Shown: positions 26,741 through 37,763 of the stretch, piece by piece
Numbering within the stretch: the stretch's first letter is position 1
Layout of the letters: each line of letters begins with the position of its first letter
Assembly: GCA_028023455.1 (NCBI GenBank)
Contig: JAQFVV010000020.1
Location: 8,293,092-8,357,091 of the forward strand
Direction: 5' to 3'
DNA from: Epiperipatus broadwayi
Taxonomy: Eukaryota; Onychophora; Udeonychophora; Euonychophora; Peripatidae
Length of the DNA stretch: 64,000 bases
Notes under the pieces: model-generated
What the model was told of the DNA's origin: nothing
Seen by the model: the letters and a program-made list of their open reading frames with translations, nothing else
Databases searched by the model: none
Position numbers and translations under genes: made by a program

Positions 26741-27377
26741 ATACCACCGGGGCAGGGGAACGAGAATAAAAATAGGGGTTTAAACTAATTTTATTCTTCA
26801 TAAGTCTTTATGTCCATATTCGTGTGTTGTTGTTTTTTTTTTTATATTAGCGTGCTGATATATTTTGTAGACTCATTCAACAAGCAACGTTCGGCTTTAA
26901 CGCCCACTTTTAGGTCTAACACGGCGGGAATGCAAAATATTTCCACATTCATCTGTGTCCTTTCCGCTTAAACGTAATAGTAATGATAAGAAGCCCAAGT
27001 TATAAGCACAAACGAGCATTGCTCATCATTTTGAGTCTTACAGGCTCGTGGCAACCTGGTCCGTCCTCCCCATTTATCGGGATCTCTGCTAGAAATAGAC
27101 TGATGAGCATTTAAAGATGGTCTTATGTTATATACTGCGTACTAGGACTCGGGGCTATGCTTTTTCCCCTCTTCAGTAACCGCCTACCCGGTCAAATACT
27201 TGTGACTTACATCTACATCAGCCGCGATCGTGTTTTTCTTTATGTAAATCATGTAAATTTATATATACATATTTTAATATTCTAGTTGCACGTTTTCATA
27301 TTATTTTTTGTTTTCATTTCTCCAGAGGCATATCCGAGATCTACAGGGTGTCATCTGGCCTAATTTATCTCTCAATG
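26741..27377 (-). other. Internal region downstream of gag, non-coding
   Basis: It holds no recognisable pol. The sequence next to the 3' LTR is pyrimidine-rich on the sense strand (complement of CCGGGGCAGGGGAACGAG), so there is no obvious polypurine tract for plus-strand priming. Confidence 0.6.
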
Positions 27378-28492
27378 TTATCTATCGCTATAACTGTTTG
27401 ATGGCGGAGGTGATAGGGATCGAACCCCCTCTCTGTGTTGCTCACACCAGTCTCTCCATTTTACATCAAGGTCTTCTCTCTTGTATTTATTTTCACTCCT
27501 AAACTTTTCATCTGGTGATGGAGGTCTTGCATGGATTCCCATCCCTTTATTTTTAGTTAGGGACCCCTTATCTTTCCGTTGATTTCCAGAACTATCAGTC
27601 AACACCATAGTGTTCAGTTGTAGTCGACCCTTCTGGTTCGGTATTTTGTCGAAGTGTTTAGGACTCGTCTCTTCTCCAGCCTTGTCATTCTCGAAAGCGC
27701 TAAGTAATTCCGCCATTCTCTCTACTGTCTCACATCCGGTACTTATCAACAGATGCCCTACGGGATCGGGAAAATTTTTCCGCGTAATCTTGATAATCTG
27801 CTTCTCTGTCAATTTGCACTCTGTCAGTGCTCGTAGTTGCGCTACTTGTTTCCAAAAAAATGGTACATAACGCCCTTCTCTGCATTTCTCTTGTGCCACT
27901 TTATTCTTAATTATCTCTTGGTGGTCCTTGTTCCAATAACATTTGATTAATATTTGACCATACTGCGTAAAGTTCTTCGGTTTCTTAAACAAGGATTCCC
28001 ACCAAGCTTGCACCGTCCCTTGTAAATGATTAACTGCCACTGTTAGCTTAACGTCCTCCAACATGGGGTTTTCACAAAGTACCCCTGCAGGCTATTTAGG
28101 TGTTCCATCGGTGATTCTCCATCTTGTCCATAGAAAATTTTTAATTTCAAAAAGGGGTTTACTGCACTCGGCACGTTTTCTCTATTTTCTATGAATTTTA
28201 TCTCTTGGCTTTCTTGTTTATCGGATCTCAATTCTATCACTTCTGTGCTCTGTGACCCTTTAGCTATTTTCTCATCTACTACCCTTATTAACTCTTCTTT
28301 CATTTCTTTAATCTCTACCCTTATTTCTTCTTTCAATTCTCTGACCATCTCTGCCATTTCTTTTTTTATATCTTCTTTGAATTCCATCATGCATTCGTAT
28401 AATAGTTTTCTTATTAAGGGTTCCATGCCCTCTTTTAATTCTTTCTCGCCTTCTGCCATATTTTGTATATTTTTACTACTTCTCAATTTCAT
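27378..28492 (-). pseudogene. Gag-like capsid protein of the LTR element, one frameshift
   Basis: Two overlapping frames, 28492-28043 (149 aa) and 28064-27378 (228 aa), together make a ~370-aa gag. The first half is a charged helical segment rich in KEE, EIRVEIKEMKEEL and similar, probably a coiled coil, followed by FYGQDGESPMEHL. The second half holds a capsid-like core: LQGTVQAWWESLF, then GQILIKCYWNKDHQE and YVPFFWKQVAQLRAL, the Trp/Tyr-rich pattern of Ty3-type gag. The tail is basic and ends SLSPPPSNSYSDR. No CCHC zinc knuckle is seen. The frame change falls around 28050-28064 and could be a real mutation, a sequencing indel or a shift site. The role would be RNA packaging into cytoplasmic particles. 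Confidence 0.72.
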
Positions 28493-28895
28493 ATATGGCC
28501 GTGTTGCTTATTTTTGCTATAGTAAACAAAATCTTAACTTTATCAATTGTTACGATATAAATTCAATATTTTATTTTGCTTTGCTAATAAATTCGTTCAC
28601 CGACACCCCTCTCTTTTATCACCCTATAATCTCCCATCCCTCTCTACCTTTACTGTCATTGCTAACCTTTGATCGGTTTTATTTATTATTTAATTTATAA
28701 GCTATTATTTTATTTCAATATAGTCTTATTTCAAATCTTATATTCTTAAAAAAAAACTTTCGTAATCATATGCAATAACTTTTTAGACTTGCGCACTATT
28801 TGTGGTCATATTTATTTTCCGGCTATGGACATTAAATTCTCAATTTTATGCCATTTTTAAATTTTCTCAGGTCGTGATTTTTTTTTTTTCGTAAG

Positions 28896-28913
28896 CCCGA
28901 GTTGGGCAAGCCA
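28896..28913 (-). promoter_or_regulatory. Putative primer-binding site
   Basis: Immediately inside the 5' LTR the sense strand reads TGGCTTGCCCAACTCGGG. It starts with the TGG expected opposite a tRNA CCA end. The site contains a GCCC/GGGC self-complement, and the implied tRNA 3' end lacks a clear TTCGA loop, so the assignment is tentative. Confidence 0.5.
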
Positions 28914-30368
28914 TTATAACGTTTTCCATATTTCTAGGCCTCTATACGCATTATAAATGTGCGAGTTGATCAAGTTATGTAAAAGAAAAATAAATGTTCA
29001 TTTATTTTATTTCAAAAAAAAGAAGAACGTTTCATTATTATTCTGAAAACATAACTATCTTTCCTGATCAGCTTGGCCTAGAATTATTACCGAGTACAAT
29101 TGTGAGCTGAATCAGTTTTTAATTTCTACATGAGAGCGCCAGAGTTGTTAGACCCACTGAGTCTGCGTCAAACATATTGCAACTCGTAAAATAATAATTA
29201 TATGATCGGGATTAAAATTCCCGTTAAATAGAAGATATTCCCCTTTGACTTAATTAAAAAAAAATAAATCTACTTAGCAAAGGTAATTTGTATACTAATT
29301 TGATTCTAAATAATCAAAACTAAAACTTAAATATAATAACTCTAAATTTATACACATACAATGAAAGTATGTTAATAACAAAGATTTAATATTTATGATA
29401 AATGAAAAATTATAATGTTGGGATGTATTGTGCATAACGAATTTAATAATTTGATTCAAATATTGAAGCAATAGTTAGTTTGTGTCTTATTTTTCCGTGG
29501 TACTGTTTCATTCACTACTCAGTTCGCAAATCTTTAGATCACAAAATTATGGGATAAACATTTCATTAAAATCTCAGTTCATAAAGCTTTATATAAAGTT
29601 ATGGCCATTAACTTACCAGTAAGTTGATAATTAAGTAGGTTATTGATCCTCCGACATCCAATTCAGTCAGTGGGTAGTCCGCAGTAGTTGTTTTTTTTTT
29701 AGCTTTACTCCTTCCAAATCTCCGATCAAATTTAGGTAGAGTCAGACGACGATCTAGGTGACTTTTCTCGAGAGAAAGTGTCGGCAAACGATAGAGTTCT
29801 ACTCACTCATGGAGAGCGGTTTCAGTTCGTATCTAAGTGGACACATTTTATTAATTTTTTTTATATACAAAAAAAAAATACGAGACACTTCAAATTGCTC
29901 AACACTCTCTGGAACAACAAGACAAAGACACTTTTCAAATCTGTCGGCTCCTTTTATATTCCCAGATTCTTTTTAGAAGTTCTGCGCATATTCCTTTTTA
30001 CCTTTTGTTCTATTTTATAAACTTCTACATTATTTCTCCTTTTTTTTATTACAAAGTCTCTTTTCTCGTTAAGAATTTCTGCCATTTTTAATTACTATCA
30101 GAAAGTCGTTTCTGATAGCAATCTTTTACCTTTGGAATTTCCTTTCACTATTTGAAACAATTATTCGTTATGCATTTTCCAACATCGAATTTATTTTAAT
30201 TAAATTATATATATAAAAAAGAAAAATTAAACTTTCACTGTACGTTTTTCTTAAAACAACATTATATTACAAAAAAAAAAATTTAAAGATCAGGTTCTCT
30301 TTTTTTTTATTTAAATGATACACAATATTAAATAGTAATTTGTACCATATATATAAATAAATGGTACA
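28914..30368 (-). repeat. 5' LTR
   Basis: Near-identical to 25299-26740 with scattered substitutions and homopolymer length changes. Upstream of gag in the sense direction, so it should carry the promoter. Confidence 0.85.
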
Positions 30369-30590
30369 ATATTTATAAGTGCTGACTTTTGAGTTGGTAT
30401 TTTAGATCTAGTGTCTGGAATACTAACTCCTCACTGAGGTGAGTCATAAGTTCGAAATTAATTGGTCTGGAGATAAGAACTTTTTGATCGAGATTTTGAA
30501 TTCTTTCTCTTCAGCACTTATAAATTAAAGTTTGTTTGAAGGTATTGGTAAGCTCTCTCTAGTGAAGTGTGAAGACACTTTGTACATTCC
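30369..30590. mobile_element. Family B foldback, right arm
   Basis: TTATAAGTGCTGACTTTTGA onward is the inverse of the arms at 24515-25298. It ends near AAGCTCTCTCTAGTGAAG. It holds a plus-strand variant hammerhead-like module at 30418-30485 (CTGAGGT core, GAAA kept, AATTAATTGGTC in the stem III region). Confidence 0.75.
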
Positions 30591-31380
30591 AACTTATAAC
30601 ATCACATGATCACCATTCACAACCTTATGGAGATCCATTATTTATCTTTCTCCCCATTCTCTATCAATATTTCTAAAAAAGTCATTCAATAGTAAAAAAA
30701 TAATAAAAAAACTTTTGATAACTTTTCAACTATGATTGGATAATCATCTGATAAAATATCAAATTTGTTTCCAGTTTTGTTAATTTACTTAAGATTCATT
30801 GGTCTTCCAGATATATATCATAGCCTTTACTAGGGTGAATGAGATTTCATTACAACATTGACAGCCTACTTCTGTGGAGTGTATTTCTATGTTTGTAAAA
30901 TAATTTAAAAAGGATTCATTGATTGTTGTTCATAGGAATTTCTCAATGTGCAAAACTGATAAAAGTATTTCTTCTTTTTTTTAAAATTTCATATATATTT
31001 ATAGGCATGTATAGATATCTGATAAATTTGTATGAAAATTACAAATAATTTGCAGAACAATGATTGTTATTATTGTTGTGTTTGATATTATTATTGTTGT
31101 TGTTATAATTTGAACCGGTGTAAATATACATTCGTTGCAGAAAAAAAACTTTGCTGTTAATTGAAAGGAGACTTTTTGATTTTTCTTTAATGGTTTAAAG
31201 GAATCAAATTTATATTGACCTTTCATACAGCACTTGTAGTTATAGCTGTTATCATTATTATGTGATTATTAACATTAGAAAGCAATATGGATAGATTACT
31301 CACCGATATGACGCATTGGCTACCCACTACTAAGTTTAAGATTAATAAATACGATGGTCTCTTAGTTGCCTGATAGTTGT
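30591..31380. other. AT-rich interspersed DNA
   Basis: No gene. A degenerate TTATTATTGTTG tract lies at 31060-31105. Confidence 0.45.
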
Positions 31381-32439
31381 TACTGAAATATCAGTTGATT
31401 TTTCTTAATGGCAGGATGGAAGAGGATGTTAAGAAATCCTTGATAGTCCGTCTAGACTGACATTGAATGATGATATTTTTTTTTGATTTCTAGAATTGCA
31501 AATCATTTTCAAGTGAAAAAAATTACATAAACTGGAAAAAAAACTATCTATTATTGAATGAGATATTGCCAACTTTGTGAAGTTGGAAGAAAACATGAGA
31601 TGACAATTGACATAAAAAATAAACATACTTTACTTCAAAAGTGCACATGGAGTGGAATTTGTGGCAAATAACAAATGATGATATATCATTGATAGAAGAT
31701 TACCAAATTCAAATAATTTAGGTTTATGCCCTAATAAGTTTCCATAGTGATAAATGTATAAAATGTTTTTGATCAGATCAAATAGCATTTTAAAATTGTC
31801 ATGGGGAACTTTAATGTTAGAGTTGAAAACAATTGAAAGATAAAACTACTGTGAGAAAATTTGGTTACAAGTGATAAAAATTGTATATTTTAAATTCTTC
31901 CTTTGATGAAAATTCTAAAAAAAATAGATATGAAATTAAGCAAATGAAGGATTTTGATTAACAGAAAGTACATATTTCAATAGTTTTGTAAAAAGAGTTA
32001 ATAATGATATAACTAACTATAATTATTAATTGGCAAGAAAAACCATAGAAGAGAATAAAATATATAAAAAAATAAAACAACATCTTATATTGGAAGGTCA
32101 TTTTTTCTGAAATAAAATAGAAAGATAGAACTATTACTAAAATAAGTCATGATATCATGAAATATGTGATAGAGTTCTATAAAGATATATAGAAATAAAG
32201 AACGAGAAAACAATGGTCTACTCTATACCTATTGCATTTTTTTAATTGCCCAGTATTTTAAATAAAAAAATGAGACATGCAATAAATCCATGAAGAAGGG
32301 GAATGAAAAAATATACTATAGTATTAGAAGAATGTAATAATAACATTGATATTTATAAAAGTTGATAAAGTTATTAGAAATTACAAGCCTATCAGACTTA
32401 TATGAGTTCTTTATAAAATTTCTACCAAGATATCATCTT

Positions 32440-32975
32440 ACATCAAATGATCACCATCTCTTATGCTAGCACATAACTGTTATTAAACAGGCAAAACTCT
32501 CCATATAGTAGTGCCACCCTATGCCAACCAGAGTAATCAATGGATGCCAGAAGGTTTGTGCATAACATACCCCATCTAGTGCCTACTCATCCAATATTCC
32601 CAGACTAGTTTCTGGCTTGTGACCTTCGTCAGTGAGGAACCTTGGATCTGAGAGCACTGCACCCAGATCCTAGGATCTAATGCAACCCTCCAGCAGCCAC
32701 ATTTTATTTCTTCTTAACTACAAAACTATAAGAATGAAATTGAAAACACAATAATATTTTCAATCTAAGCTCAATAGCATTAGATTCTAAGATCTAGGTG
32801 CAGTTCTCTCGGATCCAAGGCTCCTCACTGACAAAGGCCACAAGCCATAAACTAGTCTGGCGATATTGGATGAGTAGGCACTAGATGGGGGATTTTATGC
32901 ACAAGCCATCTGGTATCCATTGATTACTCTGGTTGGCACAGGGTGGCACTACTGTATGGAGAGTTTTGCCTGTTT
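32440..32975. mobile_element. Family A foldback element, complete, 13-bp TSD
   Basis: Perfect AAGATATCATCTT repeats flank it (32427-32439 and 32976-32988). The left arm runs ACATCAAATGATCACCATCT, AACAGGCAAAACTCTCC, TAATCAATGGATGCCAGAAG, the hammerhead module and AGATCC-TAGGATCTA. The right arm is its inverse, ending GAGAGTTTTGCCTGTTT. The right arm lacks the outermost ~50 bp of the left one. It encodes no protein. Confidence 0.85.
32589..32647 (-). ncRNA. Predicted hammerhead ribozyme, family A (intact core)
   Basis: On the minus strand: outer stem I ATCCAA, inner stem I TCCTCA, core CTGACGA (plus coordinates 32626-32632), stem II GGT-CACAA-GCC, GAAA, stem III CTAG (palindrome, or one C-G pair with a TA loop), TC, then TGGGAA and TTGGAT closing stem I. 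Predicted cleavage lies between 32603 and 32602. The 10.1-11.1 pair is A-A rather than G-C, a weakness. The opposing plus copy at 32813-32871 has CTGACAA and TAAAC, so it is decayed. Confidence 0.6.
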
Positions 32976-33084
32976 AAGATATCATCTTCAATGAACTTTA
33001 GATTTTAACTAACCCAAAGAACAAGTTGGATTTAAACATGGGTTTAACATACTGGTTCACAGCAAATATTGAGAGAAGTTATAA

Positions 33085-33270
33085 AAAAACCACAAACTAG
33101 AAACTAGTCTGGGGATATTGGATGAATAGGCACTAGATAGGGATTTTATGCACAGCCATCTGGCATCCATTGATTACTCTGGTTTGCACTAAATGGCATT
33201 ACTGTATGGAGAGTTTTATAACAGTTATTAGCAAGCATAGGAAATGGTGATCATGTGATGTTTAGTGGCT
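33085..33270 (+). mobile_element. Family A right arm, truncated
   Basis: It starts within the ribozyme 3' half (GAAACTAGTCTGGGGATA), continues through CATCTGGCATCCATTGATTA and ATGGAGAGTTTTATAACAGT, and ends GTGATCATGTGATGTTTAGT. The CTGANGA half is missing. Confidence 0.75.
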
Positions 33271-33340
33271 TTACAAAGTTCTGACAATATTGACTGTACA
33301 ATAAAAGCAATTGATGCTGTTGACTGTGCAATCATGTGAA

Positions 33341-34284
33341 ATGCATTGGAATATTATTCAAAGCAATAAAAAATTGAAACTTACTCTAGGCAGTATCCCA
33401 GTAATAATAACATCGCATGTCAATAATCACTGCTTTTTCATGGGTAATTAAAATGAGATTTTTTCAGAAAGATACTTTTTTTTTCTTCTTAAAATTTATT
33501 ATGCATTCATCACTACATAAGAATCCTTTGACTTATTCCATGCTTCATCTTAATAAGTCTGCTCTTTGTTCAAATTTTGAAGTAATATTTTGGTTTCCAA
33601 AATTTGTAATTGTGTGGATCACTTTGGAATTCTTTAAATGTACACTACTTTTTATTTAGTTTCCAATAAGACTTTTTGAAATTTCGCTGCTTTCGAGTAT
33701 GCAATTTTTCAATGAGAAAGCTCTAAAGTAATTTCCACATTCCAAATTACTTTTAGATCATCAAAACCTTTGAAGATAATAGTATCATGTTATAATATGC
33801 ATTTAAATTTACATGTGAACTCCTAAATATGTGTTGTTTATGTATTATCAAAATGTGTATAAACAGGCAGAATGGGTATGAATATTTTGCATATGCATTA
33901 TGAACAAAAAAAAAAGTTTTTTAAATCATGGATCGTTTAAAGTGTTTATATAGAAATTGAGATAAAGATTTTTATGCAATATCTTAAAATTTATGCCTTT
34001 TTGATTTTACATCCTGATAATAAATAATACAAAAACTCTGTCAGATAATGAAAATTATTCTTCACATATAAAGCATGATAAACAGGCAAATTGTTTTTTG
34101 TGATTAAAGTTTTTTGAATTTTGGCTACTCTGTTTATCACACTTTACACGTGAAGAATAATCCTGGTAATAAATTATTGAAATATATGAAAGTAAATCTA
34201 ATCCACACCACCCAATTAAAATTGAAATTAAATGCAACTATTTAAAAAATTGTAAATATAAAATTTAAATTTTAAACCTGATTC
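33341..34284. other. AT-rich interspersed DNA
   Basis: No gene. A local inverted repeat occurs at about 34060-34150 (ATTCTTCACATATAAAGC-like against CACGTGAAGAATAAT). Confidence 0.45.
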
Positions 34285-34457
34285 CAAAAGGTTGTAAAAA
34301 TAAAACCTAGAAAAAAAACTACGTGTGAGATGGATAGATGAAATAAGGCAGAATGCCAGTATGATATGGATTGGAGAGCCTAGGAATCAAAAAAACTACA
34401 TTAAATTAGGGGAGAGTTTCATCTTACAGTGAATCGATAATGGGTGATAATAATGAT
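34285..34457 (+). pseudogene. RTE-type LINE 3'-end remnant
   Basis: Matches the better preserved copy at 41281-41450: KTTCVRWIDEIRQN-like coding (ACGTGTGAGATGGATAGATG), TTAAATTAGGGGAGAGTTTC, ATCTTACAGTGAATCG, and a GGTGATAATAATGA tail. Only the last ~55 codons and the tail remain, with stops. The tail of TGA-type units is typical of the RTE clade. Confidence 0.7.
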
Positions 34458-34857
34458 ATTAACAAAACAAAATCGATATTTATTTTTCTCTTATATATTC
34501 ATCTCTAAACTTTATTTGCTGAAGTTTAAAATAAAAACATTGACTTATCAAACCAAATAATTATATGTAATATTTATTTTTAAAAATTCATTATTAGGCT
34601 TCTTAAAAATGTGTAGGGATAAAGAACGAATCCTTTATAGATATAAATCAGTCTGAATTTTGCATCTAATATTTTTTAAAGGCAAATTAAAAACTTTTTT
34701 TAAAACAACTTAAAAATTATTTATTTTAAATTTATTAATTGTACATAAAATTCATTAATGTACAGTTTTTTTTTATATATAATCTTATTTATAAATGAAG
34801 TTTCTAGAGGGGATTTAGAAATTTAAGCTATAAGATACTATAAAAGAACATATTTAG

Positions 34858-34964
34858 TCAAGCATTGGTGGTCGAGAGGTCATCGACAGTTGCTTTACAA
34901 GCAATTGTCCCGGGTTAGTGGGTTCACTTCCCGGCTGATGCTATGACACATGAGGAAAAAAAAT
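34858..34964 (+). mobile_element. tRNA-derived SINE (plus strand), 11-bp TSD
   Basis: TCAAGCATTGGTGGTCGAGA (A-box-like), then GGGTTCACTTCCCGG (B-box-like), then GCTATGACACATGAGG with an A-rich tail. Direct repeats AACATATTTAG at 34847-34857 and 34965-34975 are perfect. Compared with a real tRNA, the spacing between boxes is long and no anticodon arm is clear, so this is a SINE and not a gene. Confidence 0.82.
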
Positions 34965-35029
34965 AACATATTTAGAATCACATCATGATATGTGAATTAA
35001 TATATTATATTTTCACTTCGTTTGCAATT

Positions 35030-37210
35030 GTAATTTAAATGCAAAACGTTTTTCGCATCTATAACACAAAATGTTTTTTTTCTTTTTGCAACTTAAACAT
35101 GGCTGAGTACATTTTTGATGAGGTCCATGAGAATCCTAGTGTAGATTGATTAAATCAGCTTCTCTATTTAAACAGTGAGATGATTACATAGGCACTTTAT
35201 TCAAATTAGAAAATTTACATATTTCACTAGATTGATAGCTGAATATTGTTTTCTTTCTTGTTAATTATGTCTTTATGGTTAGCTATGAACAATGCCTCCT
35301 TAACCTTTATTTTCTCGTCATCCTACTTATGCACACAAGATCATCTGTGGGTTGAATACATATCCAAAACATGATTCATGCTTCCAAAAATGGATTTATA
35401 TTTAGGATTATTTTTAGTATGCTAATATAGGTATTTGTGAGGCACTAATCTTGTAGTGATATTAACTCTCAATTCACTATAATAAACTGCAGTATATATT
35501 GGATTGTCGCATGGAATTTTTACATATGCTGTAGCAAATCATCTTTTGGTAATTTATCCTTAGTGCCACCATTGATTTATTAAGATTAGGAGAGGGTGAG
35601 TGCAAAGATTAACATTGAATTATGATATTAAGACCTTTTTTATTTTATTTGTTAATTTAGAGATATATGACATGTCCACTCATGGTTTAGTTTTGGCCTG
35701 GTGTTAGATAGGACATTTTATATTTTTATAAAATTATTTGATAACATTTATTAGAATATTTTTATCATAGCCAATGCTGCATAGATCTTTAACATAGGGA
35801 TCTATATTCATTTTTCTATTGGCTTCGTACTTGCAAAGAGTTAGATTTCTTTTGAGGAAGCCTTTGAGTCCAACTACTTTATGGAACATGGCATTTGAGA
35901 TTGTGGAGGGATCATGCCTCTAACATTAAGTGTTTTTAAGCCTGTGGGGTGTTTCATGCTCTTATGGTCCATATTAAGGCTGATTCTTGTAATAATAATT
36001 CATACATTTGTGCAATGGTTGCTTTGGAGGCACATATCATCAACATATTATTTATAAATAATAATCTGATCTTTTTTTCCATGAAAGTATGTATATTTTT
36101 CCTCAGTATCTACCAGTGTTAAACTACATACGATTCTGATAGTGATTATGCTGTTGTAAATCCAGTTGAGAATGTTAATAAAATTGCTTTTGTGAAGGTT
36201 ATAATATAACAGATATTTTTAATAATACTAATAGACAGTGTCCATGGCACAGAGCCATATTGTTCAGTGATGTCTAATAAGGCTAATTTATGGTTCTCTT
36301 TAATGTGGGCATTGCTTATAGTTAGAACAAAGGGGATTTTATAATTAATTTTCTAAAACCTAACTGGCACTTTAACCATTTGGCTATGATACTAGCAGCT
36401 TTATAGTAATAGGCGCCTCCAAAATCTACCATTAAATGTGAAGGTAGTTCTATTTATGCAGTTTTATGTTCAAAAACATGTGAAGACATAGTGGTCAATG
36501 GATCTAATTTTAAATACTCAATTCTATTATAAGCCTTATTGCTATGCTTCTATAATATGGAGGTTATGAACTCAAATTTTTATGACATTTGTACTATAAA
36601 TGCTGATTTGTTTGAAGTGTAGCTTTTTGATTTGTAGTGCTGTTTTTTGTATATAGTCCTTCCATGTTCATAAGAATGAAGTGATTGCCTTTTATTCTCC
36701 TGCATAAGTTGTTTGCAGCTAATTATAGTATTATTCCAAATTAAATTGTTTAGTTTACCTGGAATTGAATGTAAATGTTGGCCTCATTCACAAATTTGGC
36801 CCTCAAAGTCCATGATTACCTCAAAATGAGAATCTTTCCACATTTCCTAAGAACTTTGAGCCTTATTTAAATATCATTTTTATTCTTTTCAGAACTTGTT
36901 TGTCAAATTGATCAAATGATTGTGCTGGGGCTTATTTGAACATCTTGTTTCTAGTTTCCATTTGTACTCAGACTAAGATCAAAGTTCATACAGCACTCAA
37001 TTATTCTACTTACTGTAATATTTACTTATTAATCCATGTTATTTTTTCAATACATTTGGGTACCCTCATATATTTTAGTGTGTTTCCATATAGGCAGTTG
37101 CTTTCTCATCCTATTGTATAGATCTATTTAAATTATTATGGCAGCAATTGGGGAACACTTTATATTTCAAGCAATTCTCTAAAAATGCCATCTTTTCTTG
37201 TAATTTAGAT
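35030..37210 (-). pseudogene. Degenerate Penelope-like element (RT and endonuclease traces)
   Basis: On the minus strand, reverse transcriptase traces include a YVDDMC-like box whose coding lies at about 36030-36045 (plus strand CATATCATCAACATA), followed by IAQMYELLLQESALIWTIRA. Further 3' (35560-35270) lies an endonuclease-like series: IPCDNPIYTAVYYSELR, then KSIFGSMNHVLDMYSTH and DEKIKVKEALFIANHKDII, the last matching IKEAILINRN in the copy at 7972-8229. A terminal segment (35040-35220) is shared with 39180-39340 and, inverted, with 39690-39880. Many stops and indels are present and the N-terminal half is unrecognisable. The element would have used target-primed reverse transcription. Confidence 0.55.
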
Positions 37211-37705
37211 ATAGCTTTGAATATTTTTACTGGGGTTGTAAATAATGGTCAGCTTTTCATGTTTTAAATGTAATATTAAATTTTCACTTTGTATTTGTAA
37301 TTTGTTAAAACAGGCAAAACTCATTATATATATTGCCACACACAGCAAGCTAGAATAATCAATGGATGCCAGAAGGCTTGTGCATAAAATCCCCATCTAG
37401 TGCCTACTCATCCAATAGCCCCAGACCAGTTTCTGGCTTATGGCCTTCATCGGTGAGGAGCCTTGGATCTGAAAGCACTGCACCTAGATCTTAGGATCTA
37501 TTGCAATCCTCCAGCAACCACCTTTTATCCCCATTTAGCTACAAAACTATGAGTCTTAAACTGAAAACACCTTAATGTTTTCATTGCTGTGTGGGACAAT
37601 ATATATATATATATGATAACAGATGGCATTCTACCAAAAACACCATCAAGCGTAGTTTTCTGTTTACATAAACGTCAGAGCGAGCATTCACTATCTCTAA
37701 CTTTA

Positions 37706-37763
37706 ATTCCACTTTCAGATCATGATTTCAAGCTATTTGCTATCATCAGTGAAAGACAGGAAT
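37706..37763 (-). ncRNA. Predicted hammerhead ribozyme, family C copy 1
   Basis: Minus strand: ATTCC and CTTTCA (stem I strands), CTGATGA (plus coordinates 37743-37749), stem II AGC-AAATA-GCT, GAAA (37726-37729), stem III TCATGA, TC, then TGAAAG and GGAAT closing stem I perfectly. Predicted cleavage is after the TC. The next minus copy (38115-38172) reads CTGATAA and is probably inactive. Confidence 0.68.

Larger units (their letters stand above)
25299..30368 (-). mobile_element. Gag-only LTR retrotransposon (~5.07 kb)
   Basis: Two near-identical direct repeats of ~1.45 kb (25299-26740 and 28914-30368) enclose ~2.17 kb with only a gag-like frame on the minus strand. ATAT at 25295-25298 and 30369-30372 is a plausible 4-bp target-site duplication. 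Joining the flanks recreates the sequence of the paralogous B arm near 24745-24785, so the element sits inside a B foldback. A few scattered differences between the LTRs suggest recent insertion. No protease, reverse transcriptase, RNase H or integrase is visible, so it would depend on a helper element. Confidence 0.87.
31381..33340 (+). pseudogene. Degenerate LINE (endonuclease and reverse transcriptase traces), split by A elements
   Basis: Plus-strand traces in the right order are IVMGNFNVRVENN near 31795-31835 (the endonuclease GDFN-type motif), YKPIRLI then VLYKI near 32380-32420 (reverse transcriptase motif), and KEQVGFKHGFNI near 33020-33055 (the EQAGFR-type motif). The spacing fits an RTE- or L1-like LINE of which much of the 5' part and all frames are eroded. 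A 536-bp family A element interrupts it at 32440-32975 with a 13-bp target duplication, and a second partial A element lies at 33085-33270. It is dead, but useful as a reference for reconstructing the insertion site. Confidence 0.6.

Noticed and set aside
28191-28700. 169-aa plus-strand frame rich in Ser, Ile and Phe
   Set aside because: Antisense shadow of the gag coiled-coil region. The minus frame has the capsid-like pattern and agrees with the LTR and primer-site orientation.
34858-34964. A tRNA gene (A-box and B-box present)
   Set aside because: No convincing anticodon arm or acceptor pairing; there are several dispersed copies with tails and target duplications, so it is a SINE.
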